64,000 nucleotides of DNA from an uncultured Clostridia bacterium. GTDB taxonomy: Bacteria > Bacillota > Clostridia > Christensenellales > Borkfalkiaceae. The notes beneath the pieces are model-generated. The model made no database searches, was not told the origin of the DNA, and saw only the letters and a list, made by a program, of their open reading frames with translations. Below, piece by piece: positions 50,737 to 58,926 of this stretch. A program made the translations under genes and the position numbers. How positions within the stretch are numbered: position 1 is the first letter of the stretch; each line of letters opens with the position of its first letter. Where the stretch lies: the NCBI GenBank assembly GCA_949878885.1, contig CATLBN010000005.1, forward strand, positions 1-64,000, given 5' to 3'.

Positions 50737-51663
50737 ATGCGAATTTATTTTTTATCTTACAAGCCCGCCATTTTAAAGCTTAACGGGCTTTATATAGGCG
50801 GCATAGACCTTTTTGAAAAACATATAGAAATAGACCTGTCCGACAGTGTTCTTGCCGAAATTGTACCGGGAGAAAACCTGCAGCCCGTAAATTTTTTTAT
50901 AAACGAACGCCTGCTTTTTGCACCGCCGGAATATATGGACGTATATTTAATGGAAAACGAAGCGCTTATATATATACGGGAATACGGTAACAAGTCGCTG
51001 AATATTTCCGTTATTGCCCAAACGCGCTTTTGCGGCAATCTCGTAACGGTGTTTTCGCAAGGGGGCGTTTACGTTTCCGTAGAGGGCGGCGATTACAAGC
51101 TTTATCCTCTGTCTAACAAATTCCGCTCCGCATTGCTTGAAGAACAAACTATTTCGGGCTTGCCCGTACTTGCCGTCCGCGGCGGAAATTCACTGCTGAT
51201 TTTATCGGACAGCGGTAAAAAAATCTTTTTGAACGACGTTGAAAGCGCTTCGTTCGGAAACGATTTAAACGTTCGCATAGCGTTTGAAACCTGCACGGCG
51301 GCAAAAGCCGACTGCACTTATTATTACGACGGAGAAAAGCTTGTGCTACAAACCAGCCGAACCGTAGAAACCCACAAGCCCGAAAAAAACGTTTTACACT
51401 TTGCGTTTTTCGAAAGCGTGCTTACCTGCGGCGATTTTGCCGAATATCTTTCCGACGAGCTGAAACCAAAAGCAAACGTTATGAAAAGTTATTTGGGCGA
51501 ATTTGTAAGCGTAACCGTACCAACCGAAAAGTTTTATGCCGTACACGGCGATATTCGGGCGGCGGGATTGGTTTACCCCAAAGCAAGCAATCTTTTTGAA
51601 GTAAAATATTTTGCGGTTGATATCGAAAACAGCAAAATAAGCAACGTTTTCCCCGTTGAATAA
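50737..51663 (+). CDS. Uncharacterised beta-rich protein
   Basis: A 308-residue soluble protein with no signal peptide or membrane helix and a strongly beta-strand-rich composition. The start MRIYFLSYKPAILKLNGLYIG is reminiscent of a carboxypeptidase-regulatory-like or PEGA-type beta domain (an extended LNGLYIGG hairpin), but I cannot assign it. The ribosome binding site is weak. It is divergent from the RsfA-like gene and ends in a GCCCCGT hairpin. Confidence 0.72.
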   Translation: MRIYFLSYKPAILKLNGLYIGGIDLFEKHIEIDLSDSVLAEIVPGENLQPVNFFINERLLFAPPEYMDVYLMENEALIYIREYGNKSLNISVIAQTRFCGNLVTVFSQGGVYVSVEGGDYKLYPLSNKFRSALLEEQTISGLPVLAVRGGNSLLILSDSGKKIFLNDVESASFGNDLNVRIAFETCTAAKADCTYYYDGEKLVLQTSRTVETHKPEKNVLHFAFFESVLTCGDFAEYLSDELKPKANVMKSYLGEFVSVTVPTEKFYAVHGDIRAAGLVYPKASNLFEVKYFAVDIENSKISNVFPVE

Positions 51664-51670
51664 ATAAAAT

Positions 51671-51690
51671 GCCCCGTATAAAAACGGGGC
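51671..51690 (+). terminator. Hairpin terminating the 50737 gene
   Basis: GCCCCGT (51671-51677) pairs with ACGGGGC (51684-51690), 7 nt after the stop. The T-tract is weak (TTACC). Confidence 0.6.
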
Positions 51691-51717
51691 TTACCATATG
51701 GAATTAAAAACGTACGA

Positions 51718-51819
51718 TTATAAAAACCTCTCGAACACTTTTGTTCGAGAGGTTTTTACTATAGCAGTTAAGTAATTTTTATCTTTTAAATAATTCCATA
51801 ACGGCTCATATTTACTCAT
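51718..51819 (-). CDS. Short ORF, possible gene remnant ending in a terminator
   Basis: ATG at 51819 opens a 33-codon frame starting MSKYEPLWNYLKDKNY. Its last 11 codons lie within the perfect hairpin 51722-51757, and it stops at 51718. The N-terminus recalls a small Firmicutes family beginning MSKY.PLW.Y that normally runs to about 65-80 residues; the match is from memory and short. The gene may be a truncated remnant whose 3' end was replaced by a terminator. There is no good ribosome binding site. Confidence 0.35.
   Translation of the reverse strand: MSKYEPLWNYLKDKNYLTAIVKTSRTKVFERFL
51722..51757. terminator. Strong bidirectional hairpin terminator
   Basis: Perfect 15-bp arms (51722-51736 and 51743-51757) with outer AAAAA/TTTTT and a 6-nt loop can act on both strands. 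Confidence 0.85.
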
Positions 51820-51863
51820 TCTTTAACGCCTAGCTAAATTACTGATTATCCACGCCTAATACG

Positions 51864-51909
51864 TTTTTGCTTGCGGTTTACCTAATATTCCCTATGAGCA
51901 TTACGATAA
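51864..51909. repeat. Diverged intergenic repeat, copy 2
   Basis: It aligns without gaps with 277-322 (about 36 of 46 bases), and the neighbouring 51833-51850 matches 107-124 at 17 of 18. In both places the second block sits 12-13 nt before the ATG of a short minus-strand frame. The rest of the 51758-51934 gap holds nothing else I can assign. Confidence 0.5.
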
Positions 51910-51934
51910 AACGGCGCTTTTTTATTCGGTTTAA

Positions 51935-52279
51935 TTATTCTATTACGATATTGCATTTTTTGGGTTTAACTTTGTCGTAAGTTACAACAACTTTATCGCC
52001 TATACCGAACGGAAGTTTTTCTAAGAACGCATTGTTTGCAGCCTGCAAATCGCTTAAAATTCCCAAATTCCAGCCTATTTTGTCTTTAACAACCGCAACA
52101 AGCTGTTTTTCAACGCCTTCTACGCTTATGTAAACTTTGTAATTAAGCGTAACGCTTGCCAAAAAGCCTATGCCCACGCGCGAATAGCCTGCGTACTCGC
52201 ACTGCTGTATAACGCCTTCTGCCTTAGCTTCGTTTTCGGGTTTGATTTTAATTTGTTTATAACGTATTCCTTTTGCCAT
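51935..52279 (-). CDS. Uncharacterised small protein
   Basis: A 114-residue soluble protein from the ATG at 52279, chosen for the AAGGAGTGG site just upstream (the frame continues further but overlaps the DUF2207 gene end). It is rich in Lys and beta-branched residues, starts MAKGIRYKQIKIKPENEAKA and contains GWNLGILSDLQAANNAF; no family is recognised. The basic N-terminus may suggest nucleic-acid contact, but there is no real evidence for that. It is monocistronic, upstream of the 51.8-kb repeat region. Confidence 0.72.
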   Translation of the reverse strand: MAKGIRYKQIKIKPENEAKAEGVIQQCEYAGYSRVGIGFLASVTLNYKVYISVEGVEKQLVAVVKDKIGWNLGILSDLQAANNAFLEKLPFGIGDKVVVTYDKVKPKKCNIVIE

Positions 52280-52340
52280 ATTCCACTCCTTGATTTTAAT
52301 AATATTATTATAATTCAAATAATAAATTTTGTCAACACTA

Positions 52341-54311
52341 TCAACGCGAACGCGAACCGCCGCCTCCGCCGCCTCCGCCGGATGAACCGCCGTGTCCGCC
52401 ACCGCCGCCTCCGCCCGAAAATCCGCCGGCTACGCCCGCCATTGTAAAGGGAGCGTGCAAACTCGACCTGGTAAAATTAGAACACAGCAAATAAGCGTCT
52501 ATGCCGTCGTCTATAAACTGCGGAACTTTAAAATCCAGCGAAGCAAAACGTTTTTGAACCTTTTTACTTATACCCAAAATATAGCAATACGGCAGAATAT
52601 CCGCAAAATAATCGGGATTTTCATCGAATAATAACTGTATGCGCGGAAGTTCGGCTTTAAGCAGAAACTGTTTGAAACCCAAAATTTTACCGTAAATATT
52701 ATTTGCGTTTTCCGTACGTTTATCTTTAATGCAAAACGGTAAAACAAACACGTTTAACGCCCACCAAGAAGGTGCAATCAAGTGCAAATAAGCGTAATCG
52801 TATAGCGGCATTGCAAATATAAATAAATACATAAAATATACTACGCCGTAAAAACACAGCGGAAACAGCAAAATTAAAACAGAAGGCATTTTGCGGAATA
52901 TTACGCCCATAAGCGTACCCGCCGCAAGAAACACCGAAAAAAACGCCGCCATTGCGTCAAGGCTTACAATGGAAAAATACACCATAACCGAAAGCGTTGG
53001 CACAAGCGCCAAAAACGGCAAAGCGCAGCGCATTTTTTCCGCTTTGCTTTTTGAGATTTTGTATTTATCTCCGTTTTTAACAAGTTTTTCAACCGATTCG
53101 TAAAATTTGGTTTTATTTTTAGAAGAAGTATGCCTGTATTTTCTTGTGGAAAACTTGTTTGCGCCGCCTAAACCGAACATAAACAACTGATTATAAAAGT
53201 TTTGTTCGGCATTGGTTTCGCAATACATTCTTCCGCGTTCGTCAATATCGTCGGGTTTTTTACCCGTGGTATATAAAATAAAATCTTTTTTTCCGTCTTT
53301 CTCTATTTTAATAAATCCAGATTCCGCCCACTTTAAAATAATTGCGGCGGCGTCTTTTGACTTTGCTCCGCGGTGCCATACGGAAGAAAACTCCATAATA
53401 TCCACCCCCTCGGGAGGATAAAATTCCGCCGTAACAACGGGCTTTTCAGACGATGCGGCATTAAAGAACAGCCAAATCCCCGCAATAACCGCGGCAATGG
53501 CTATTGCGGCAAAAATAACGTAATACCAATAAAACGTTAATGTAACTTTAAAATAACCGTCCGGCAGCAAAGTTTGAACGGTCAAACCTGCGTTTTCTTC
53601 GCGGTCGAACGCGCATATTTCTATTTTGTTTTCGCCTATGTTAACGTATTCCCCAACGTCGGGATTGGGCGCCCAATCCCGTTTGCCGTTTGTGCGTAAA
53701 CTTACGTCAAGGCTTTCTGTAGGTTTATCAAATGTGATGCTTGCCGTAAGTTTTTTGACTTCAGCCATTTCGTAGCCCAAAACGTCATACGTAAAATCGT
53801 CAAACCCTTTTACCTTGTCGTCGCTCATATCGTAAACGTATTCCAACACAAAATTATAAGGTACGCCTGCGGTAAGATTTGCGCCGTTGGGGCGCATCAT
53901 TTCAATCGAAAAAAATTCTTTTAAATAAAAGCTGTCGTCGCTTCCTATAATGTGCCAATCGCATTCTCCGCCGTCAAGCGTTACGGATATATCGGAAATT
54001 TTTGCAAAATAGTCTTTGCCTTTTAATTTTTTTCCGTCTATAATGCGGGTGGTGGCGCTGATTTTCTGTATATCTCTTATTAAACTTCTCTTTGTGCTGT
54101 TATCCCAAACCGCCGTAAGGCTTTCGCGCACGGCAAGCGTTTTATCTTCACGCACGTTAATGTTTATGTCAACTTCGTTAAAGCTGTAACTGCTTTGCGT
54201 TTCGGCGTTAACGTTTAAACTGTTTTTTGCGCCTGCGGAAAATATGCAAACCAAAATAATAGGCAAAATTATAAACGTAAATAATGCAATTATAATTTTA
54301 CGTTTGGTCAT
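52341..54311 (-). CDS. DUF2207 membrane protein
   Basis: A 656-residue envelope protein of the DUF2207 (YciQ-like) group: signal helix (about 6-28), an extracellular beta-rich domain of about 200 residues with FNEVDININVREDKTLAV and WDNSTKRSLIRDIQ, a transmembrane helix near 265, a cytoplasmic PPEGVDIMEFSSVWHRG segment, then two to three more helices and a glycine-rich tail with runs of Gly broken by Ser and His. The role is unknown. The ATG at 54311 overlaps the upstream regulator stop as ATGA and has AGGAGAG. Confidence 0.85.
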   Translation of the reverse strand: MTKRKIIIALFTFIILPIILVCIFSAGAKNSLNVNAETQSSYSFNEVDININVREDKTLAVRESLTAVWDNSTKRSLIRDIQKISATTRIIDGKKLKGKDYFAKISDISVTLDGGECDWHIIGSDDSFYLKEFFSIEMMRPNGANLTAGVPYNFVLEYVYDMSDDKVKGFDDFTYDVLGYEMAEVKKLTASITFDKPTESLDVSLRTNGKRDWAPNPDVGEYVNIGENKIEICAFDREENAGLTVQTLLPDGYFKVTLTFYWYYVIFAAIAIAAVIAGIWLFFNAASSEKPVVTAEFYPPEGVDIMEFSSVWHRGAKSKDAAAIILKWAESGFIKIEKDGKKDFILYTTGKKPDDIDERGRMYCETNAEQNFYNQLFMFGLGGANKFSTRKYRHTSSKNKTKFYESVEKLVKNGDKYKISKSKAEKMRCALPFLALVPTLSVMVYFSIVSLDAMAAFFSVFLAAGTLMGVIFRKMPSVLILLFPLCFYGVVYFMYLFIFAMPLYDYAYLHLIAPSWWALNVFVLPFCIKDKRTENANNIYGKILGFKQFLLKAELPRIQLLFDENPDYFADILPYCYILGISKKVQKRFASLDFKVPQFIDDGIDAYLLCSNFTRSSLHAPFTMAGVAGGFSGGGGGGGHGGSSGGGGGGGGSRSR

Positions 54312-54688
54312 ATCTCTCTCCTGTCGGTGTTTTTTAAAACGTAATTTTTCATTGCGCAAAACGTGGCGTCGGATATAACGTGTTCTATCTCGCAGGCGTC
54401 TTCTTCCGCGTCCGCGCCGTTAACCCCGTGCAAAATAAGAAAATCGCGCACGGTACAGTGTCTTGTATAAACTTCCTCGGCATAACGCGCGCCTGTCTGC
54501 GTAAGGTAAATATGCATTCCGTCGCACTCCACGTATCCGGAAGATTGCAAAAGTTTTACAGCCTTTTGAACCGCGGGCTGCGAAACGCCTGTTCTGCGCG
54601 CAACGTCCACCCTATGCACAAACTCGTTTTCGCGGGATAACAACAAAATACATTCAAGATAATCTTCGGTAGACTGATTGCGTTTCAT
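54308..54688 (-). CDS. DtxR/MntR-family metalloregulator-like protein
   Basis: A 126-residue winged-helix regulator with the DtxR N-terminal signature STEDYLECILLLSREN at 5-20, HRVDVARRTGVSQPAVQKAVKLL as the recognition helix region and a dimerisation helix with CEIEHVISDATFCAMKNYV. These families sense Mn2+ or Fe2+. The third (SH3) domain is absent, as in MntR. Cys94 and Glu/His residues near the metal site are seen, but the metal cannot be specified. It is coupled to the DUF2207 gene. Confidence 0.88.
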   Translation of the reverse strand: MKRNQSTEDYLECILLLSRENEFVHRVDVARRTGVSQPAVQKAVKLLQSSGYVECDGMHIYLTQTGARYAEEVYTRHCTVRDFLILHGVNGADAEEDACEIEHVISDATFCAMKNYVLKNTDRREI

Positions 54689-54746
54689 AAGTTTATTATA
54701 TTACATTATTTTTTTTATGTCAACTTTAAAAATTTTTTGCAAACCC

Positions 54747-54775
54747 TTGCAATAAACAACATAAAACTTTATAAT
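54747..54775 (+). promoter_or_regulatory. Promoter of the DUF975 gene
   Basis: TTGCAA (54747-54752), a 17-nt spacer and a perfect TATAAT (54770-54775), about 55 nt before the start codon. Confidence 0.75.
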
Positions 54776-54835
54776 TAAGTTATATTTTAGAATATGCCTT
54801 AAAAACGCGGCATAAGATACAAAGGAGAATATGTT

Positions 54836-55474
54836 ATGTTATGTGCAAAAGATTTCAGGCGGGAAGCCTGGAACAAACTCAATGGCAATTGGTCAACCGC
54901 AGCGGTAGCAACGTTGTTATACTCGCTTTTGCTGGGAGTATGCAGCGGGTTTGCTTGGATTGTGCAAGGACCTATGGACTTAGGTTATTATATAATGACC
55001 TTAAACGTTGTACGCGAACGGCGACCGCAGATAGAAGACATTTTCGAAGGTTTTAAAAACAATTTCGTAAACGCTTTTCTTCTTTCTCTTGTAAACGGAA
55101 TTTTCATATTCCTGTGGTCGCTCTTATTAATAATACCCGGCATAATTAAGTCCTACTCATACAGTATGAGCGTTTACATACTTGCCGACAACCCCGATAT
55201 GGACTCGAACGACGCAAGAAAAGCTTCAATGAAACTTATGCACGGAAACAAGTGGAGACTTTTCTGTCTTAATTTCAGCTTTATCGGATGGAATCTTTTA
55301 ACGCTTTTAACGTTCGGTTTGCTTTCATTCTGGGTTACTCCCTATCAGCAGACTGCGCACGCTGCTTTCTACCAAAGTCTGATTGCGGAACAGTCTCCCG
55401 CACAGACAATGCCCTCGGAACCTGCGCAACAGCCTTTTGAAGAAATTCAGAACAGCGACGGAAATAATTATTGA
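54836..55474 (+). CDS. DUF975 integral membrane protein
   Basis: A 212-residue membrane protein of the DUF975 family with about four to five helices. Family landmarks are AWNKLNGNWSTAAVATLLYSL near 11, FEGFKNNFVNAFLLSLVNGIF near 70, WSLLLIIPGIIKSYSYSM and DNPDMDSNDARKASMKLMHGNKWRLF. The function is unknown. GGAG precedes the ATG. It is monocistronic, with a strong convergent terminator after it. Confidence 0.9.
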   Translation: MLCAKDFRREAWNKLNGNWSTAAVATLLYSLLLGVCSGFAWIVQGPMDLGYYIMTLNVVRERRPQIEDIFEGFKNNFVNAFLLSLVNGIFIFLWSLLLIIPGIIKSYSYSMSVYILADNPDMDSNDARKASMKLMHGNKWRLFCLNFSFIGWNLLTLLTFGLLSFWVTPYQQTAHAAFYQSLIAEQSPAQTMPSEPAQQPFEEIQNSDGNNY

Positions 55475-55483
55475 GTAAAATAA

Positions 55484-55517
55484 AAAACCGCGCGGCTCAT
55501 TAAAGCCGCGCGGTTTT
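55484..55517. terminator. Bidirectional terminator between DUF975 gene and prfA
   Basis: Perfect 14-bp arms (55484-55497 and 55504-55517) with AAAA/TTTT at the base serve both convergent transcripts. Confidence 0.9.
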
Positions 55518-55525
55518 ATTATGTT

Positions 55526-56596
55526 TTAAACTTCTTCGCCTGCAAGTAAGGCTTCCCTTTCGGCAACGGACAGCGCCTCTACCATACCGTCTATTTCGCC
55601 TAACATAAACGAATCCAGCGAATACAGCGAAAGTCCTATTCTGTGGTCTGTAACCCTTCCCTGAGGGAAATTATAAGTGCGGATACGCTCGCTTCTGTCG
55701 CCCGTGCCCACAAGCGATTTTCTGTGCTCGTCGTAAGCCGAGCGATTTTTTGTATTGTAATAATCGTATAATCTGGAACGCAGAACCTTAAAAGCCTTGT
55801 CTTTGTTTTTAAGCTGGCTGCGCTCGTCCTGACAGGTAACAACAATGCCCGTGGGATAGTGCGTTATGCGGATTGCGGTTTCGGTTTTGTTTACTTTCTG
55901 ACCGCCCGCTCCGCTGGACCTATACACGTCTACGCGTATATCTTCCTCTTTAATCTCTACTTCAACGTCCTCCGCTTCGGGAAGCACCGCAACCGTTGCG
56001 GTAGAAGTATGTACGCGCCCTTGAGATTCGGTTTCGGGCACGCGCTGAACGCGGTGCACTCCGCTTTCAAACTTCATACGCTTATATGCGCCCTTACCGC
56101 TTACATTCAATACCACTTCTTTAATTCCGCCGAGCTCGGTTTCGTTTTTGTCTACTTCCTCAACTTTAAGACGGTGCTTCTCGCAGTAATATACGTACAT
56201 ACGGTAGAGTTCAAACGCAAACAGCGCCGCTTCCTCGCCGCCCGCTCCTCCGCGTATTTCAACAATACAGTTTCTGTCGTCGTTTTTGTCCTTGGGCAAA
56301 AGCAGAATTTTAAGTTCCTCGCGCAGACTTTCGCATTTGCTTTTGCATTCTTCTATTTCCGCGCAGAACAGTTCGCGCATTTCGGGGTCGCTTTCTTTTA
56401 TTCGCGCTTCTTCGGCCTGAATAAGCCTGCGCTCCGCTTCGGCGTATTCCGCATATTTTTCCGCCGTTTCCGAAATTTCGGACTGCGCTTTTGCAAGTTT
56501 TGTCCATTCTGCGGCGTCGGATATAACTTTGGGGTCGCTCATCTTTTCCGATAAACTTAAATACCTTTCGTATATATCCTTTAATTTTTTTATCAT
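55526..56596 (-). CDS. prfA: Peptide chain release factor 1
   Basis: Recognises UAA/UAG and triggers peptide release. From the ATG at 56596 (AGGA five nt upstream; 356 aa) it has the GGQ loop in RSSGAGGQKVNKTETAIR, the PET tripeptide of RF1 in RVPETESQGRVHTS, and the N-terminal coiled domain. It is the last gene of rpmE-yqhQ/prmC-prfA. The Gln of GGQ is the substrate of the PrmC half encoded just upstream. Confidence 0.97.
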   Translation of the reverse strand: MIKKLKDIYERYLSLSEKMSDPKVISDAAEWTKLAKAQSEISETAEKYAEYAEAERRLIQAEEARIKESDPEMRELFCAEIEECKSKCESLREELKILLLPKDKNDDRNCIVEIRGGAGGEEAALFAFELYRMYVYYCEKHRLKVEEVDKNETELGGIKEVVLNVSGKGAYKRMKFESGVHRVQRVPETESQGRVHTSTATVAVLPEAEDVEVEIKEEDIRVDVYRSSGAGGQKVNKTETAIRITHYPTGIVVTCQDERSQLKNKDKAFKVLRSRLYDYYNTKNRSAYDEHRKSLVGTGDRSERIRTYNFPQGRVTDHRIGLSLYSLDSFMLGEIDGMVEALSVAEREALLAGEEV

Positions 56597-56612
56597 TTTA
56601 TCCTGCATTATA

Positions 56613-58478
56613 TTAAAAGACTATCTTTAAAAATCTCTCAACGCCGTTCAAGTCTTTCAAAACTATGGCGTAGTCGCGCTTGGGGAAAATTTTAAGAATT
56701 TCTATTGCCTGCTCCTCTCCGCATTCCATAATAAGCATACCGTCGCGCGTTAAGTAATTTTTAATGTTTTTTGAAAGTCGCCTATAAAAATCAAGTCCGT
56801 CGTCGCCGCCGTCCAAAGCAATACGCGGCTCGTGCTCGCGCACCTCTTTTTGCAAAAACGGTATGTCGTCGCTCTTTATATAAGGAGGATTGCAAACTAT
56901 TATATTAAACCTGCCGTGAACGTTTTCAAACAAGTCGCCCACAACAAAATTTACGTCGGCATTATTATTTAACGCGTTTTCTTTTGCAAGCATTATCGCC
57001 GCGTCGGAAACGTCGGAAGCCGTAACCGAAACGCCGCGTTTTTTACAGGCTTTTGCAACGGCAACCGCAATACAGCCGGACCCCGTGCACATATCCAAAA
57101 CTTTATCGCCGTTTTCAACCGACTTTATAACTATATCCGTAAGCGTTTCCGTTTCGGGTCTGGGTATAAGCACCCTTTCGTCAACTTTAATTTTACAGCC
57201 GTAAAATTCCGTATCGCCCATTATATACCAAAGCGGTCTGCCCGTAAGGCGTTTTTTGATAATTTCGGCAATTTTTTTGCTTTCGAAAGATTTTACCTTG
57301 CGCTCGCTTGTATATAAATCGCTGCGGTTTATATTGAGTACCAACGCGTAAATCCATTCGGCGTCGCTCTCGTCTATGTCTTCCGAAGCAAACTTCTTTT
57401 TTGTTGCGTCAAGCATTTTAGAGAGTATTCCGCCCGTAACAAACTGCGATTGCGCGCTCGTTTCGTCCGCATCCATTTCCAACGCCTTGTTAAACGCCGC
57501 AATGGCAACTTCCAACATATCTTCCGTAGGCTCGCGCGTGGTAAGATATTTTTGCAACAGCATACCAGGAGCTTTGAATATGTTAACGAACTTGTTGTCG
57601 AATTTTGCAAGCAACTTTAAAATTTCGTAAGATATACCCGTAATTACAGGTAAAAGCACTATTTCAAGCCCTATTCTTGCAAGCGTTCTCAGTGCGCCGT
57701 TGCCTATTAAATCAACTCTGCAAGCCCAGCCCACAACCGAAAAAACGACTATGTTTATAAGCAGTACTATAAAAAGAAACGAAGTTCCGCACCTGTCGTG
57801 TATTCTGGAACATTGCGCAACGTTTTCTATCGTAAGTTCCAAGCCGTGTTCGTATGCGTTTATGGTTTTATGCTCCGCTCCGTGATATTGGTATAACCTG
57901 CGGATATCTTTAAGCGCAAGAATAATACCCAAATACGCAAGAAAAATAACAAATTTTATTCCGCCGAGAATAAGCCCCGTCCAAAGACCGTGCAGCTCGT
58001 GCTCTACAAGCGCGCCAGGGAAAGCTTTTTGCAGCAGCCCCACAAGGTAATTGGGCAAAAAAACAAAAAGCGCCACAGCAAGAACAACGCCCAAAATTAC
58101 GGATATGTATGTAATAATATCCATAAGGCTTATTTTAAATTTCTGCGTAACCCAATTTTCTATTTTACCGGGCTCCTCGTCGTCCTCGCCGTTGCCGTAA
58201 ACCGCAGCCGAACGCATAAGCGTTTTTGTGCCGCGCACCAGCGAAGAAAACAGGTTGACTACGCCGCGGACAAACGGAATTTTGCCGGCAGTTTTAGCGG
58301 CGTCGCTTTTGATAATTCTCTGCGCCTCTATCTGCACTTCGCCGTCCGGATCGCGTACTGCGGTGGCCATACCGGTTTTGCCCATCATCATAACGCCTTC
58401 CAAAACCGCCTGACCGCCTATGTACGTGCCGCAGCGCTTGGGCTTTTTAATTTTTTCGGTTTTTATTTTTTTTGACAT
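56613..58478 (-). CDS. prmC: Fusion of DUF1385 (YqhQ) membrane protein with PrmC methyltransferase
   Basis: A 621-residue fusion. The N-terminal about 310 residues are DUF1385/YqhQ: GGQAVLEGVMMMG near 21, FVRGVVNL near 69, YQYHGAEHKTINAYEHG near 197, with about five membrane helices. After a linker, about 355-621 is PrmC/HemK: LIPRPETETL near 438, the SAM loop VLDMCTGSGCIAVA near 460 and the NPPY catalytic motif at about 530, which methylates Gln of RF1. In most Firmicutes these are two adjacent genes. The frame is open throughout, with no sign of a lost stop. Start 58478 has an AAGGGCG site. It is followed by prfA. Confidence 0.93.
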   Translation of the reverse strand: MSKKIKTEKIKKPKRCGTYIGGQAVLEGVMMMGKTGMATAVRDPDGEVQIEAQRIIKSDAAKTAGKIPFVRGVVNLFSSLVRGTKTLMRSAAVYGNGEDDEEPGKIENWVTQKFKISLMDIITYISVILGVVLAVALFVFLPNYLVGLLQKAFPGALVEHELHGLWTGLILGGIKFVIFLAYLGIILALKDIRRLYQYHGAEHKTINAYEHGLELTIENVAQCSRIHDRCGTSFLFIVLLINIVVFSVVGWACRVDLIGNGALRTLARIGLEIVLLPVITGISYEILKLLAKFDNKFVNIFKAPGMLLQKYLTTREPTEDMLEVAIAAFNKALEMDADETSAQSQFVTGGILSKMLDATKKKFASEDIDESDAEWIYALVLNINRSDLYTSERKVKSFESKKIAEIIKKRLTGRPLWYIMGDTEFYGCKIKVDERVLIPRPETETLTDIVIKSVENGDKVLDMCTGSGCIAVAVAKACKKRGVSVTASDVSDAAIMLAKENALNNNADVNFVVGDLFENVHGRFNIIVCNPPYIKSDDIPFLQKEVREHEPRIALDGGDDGLDFYRRLSKNIKNYLTRDGMLIMECGEEQAIEILKIFPKRDYAIVLKDLNGVERFLKIVF

Positions 58479-58501
58479 TTCGCCCTTCACTAAAAATTTA
58501 A

Positions 58502-58524
58502 GCTCCAAAATCTTCTTTTGGAGC
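58502..58524 (-). terminator. Hairpin after rpmE
   Basis: GCTCCAAAA (58502-58510) pairs exactly with TTTTGGAGC (58516-58524) across a 5-nt loop. On the minus strand only TTAAATTTTT follows, so it may be a partial terminator or RNA-stabilising hairpin between rpmE and the fusion gene. Confidence 0.6.
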
Positions 58525-58532
58525 CGTAGATT

Positions 58533-58736
58533 TTAAATATTGTATCTTTTTTTGAACTTGTCTACACGGCCGCCTGTATCAACAAGCTTTTGCTTGCCGG
58601 TAAAAAAAGGATGGCATTTATTGCATATATCCACTTTCAACGTATCTACTTTTTTGGTAGTTCCCGTAGTGAACGTCGCTCCGCAAGCGCATACAACCGT
58701 TACTTCGTGATAATCGGGATGTATTTCGGGCTTCAT
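58533..58736 (-). CDS. rpmE: 50S ribosomal protein L31 (zinc-binding type)
   Basis: Protein bL31 of 67 residues with [20 protein letters not shown] split near residues 5-24 and [17 protein letters not shown] near 34; the four Cys (CAC and CNKC) make the zinc-binding C+ form. The ATG at 58736 has GAGGTG upstream; a longer frame to 58772 is less likely. It begins the rpmE-yqhQ/prmC-prfA run. Confidence 0.96.
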   Translation of the reverse strand: MKPEIHPDYHEVTVVCACGATFTTGTTKKVDTLKVDICNKCHPFFTGKQKLVDTGGRVDKFKKRYNI

Positions 58737-58881
58737 ATGTTTCACCTCGCTGTAATTTCTTCTTATTCCCATATATTATATAAAATTAAATTGAGCAAGT
58801 CAAATAATTTTAAGAACGCCGCAAAAAATTTTTACGCTAATTTTCAAAAATAGTCGTTTTTTTATTTTTCTGCGTTTTTAG

Positions 58882-58910
58882 TTGCAAAACATTTTTGCAA
58901 GGCGTATAAT
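58882..58910 (+). promoter_or_regulatory. Promoter of the dehydrogenase-like gene
   Basis: TTGCAA (58882-58887), a 17-nt spacer and a perfect TATAAT (58905-58910). The ATG at 58927 would leave a leader of only about 10 nt without a ribosome binding site. Confidence 0.7.
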
Positions 58911-58926
58911 GAGCAATAGTTGATAT

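Noticed and set aside
51821..51862. Integron attC-like site (GCCTA and TTAACGCC motifs)
   Set aside because: The core sites do not form the required R/L pairing, and no integrase is in the window.
52280..52402. Upstream extension of the 51935 gene
   Set aside because: The extension translates the glycine codon run of the DUF2207 gene in another frame; AAGGAG before 52279 marks the real start.
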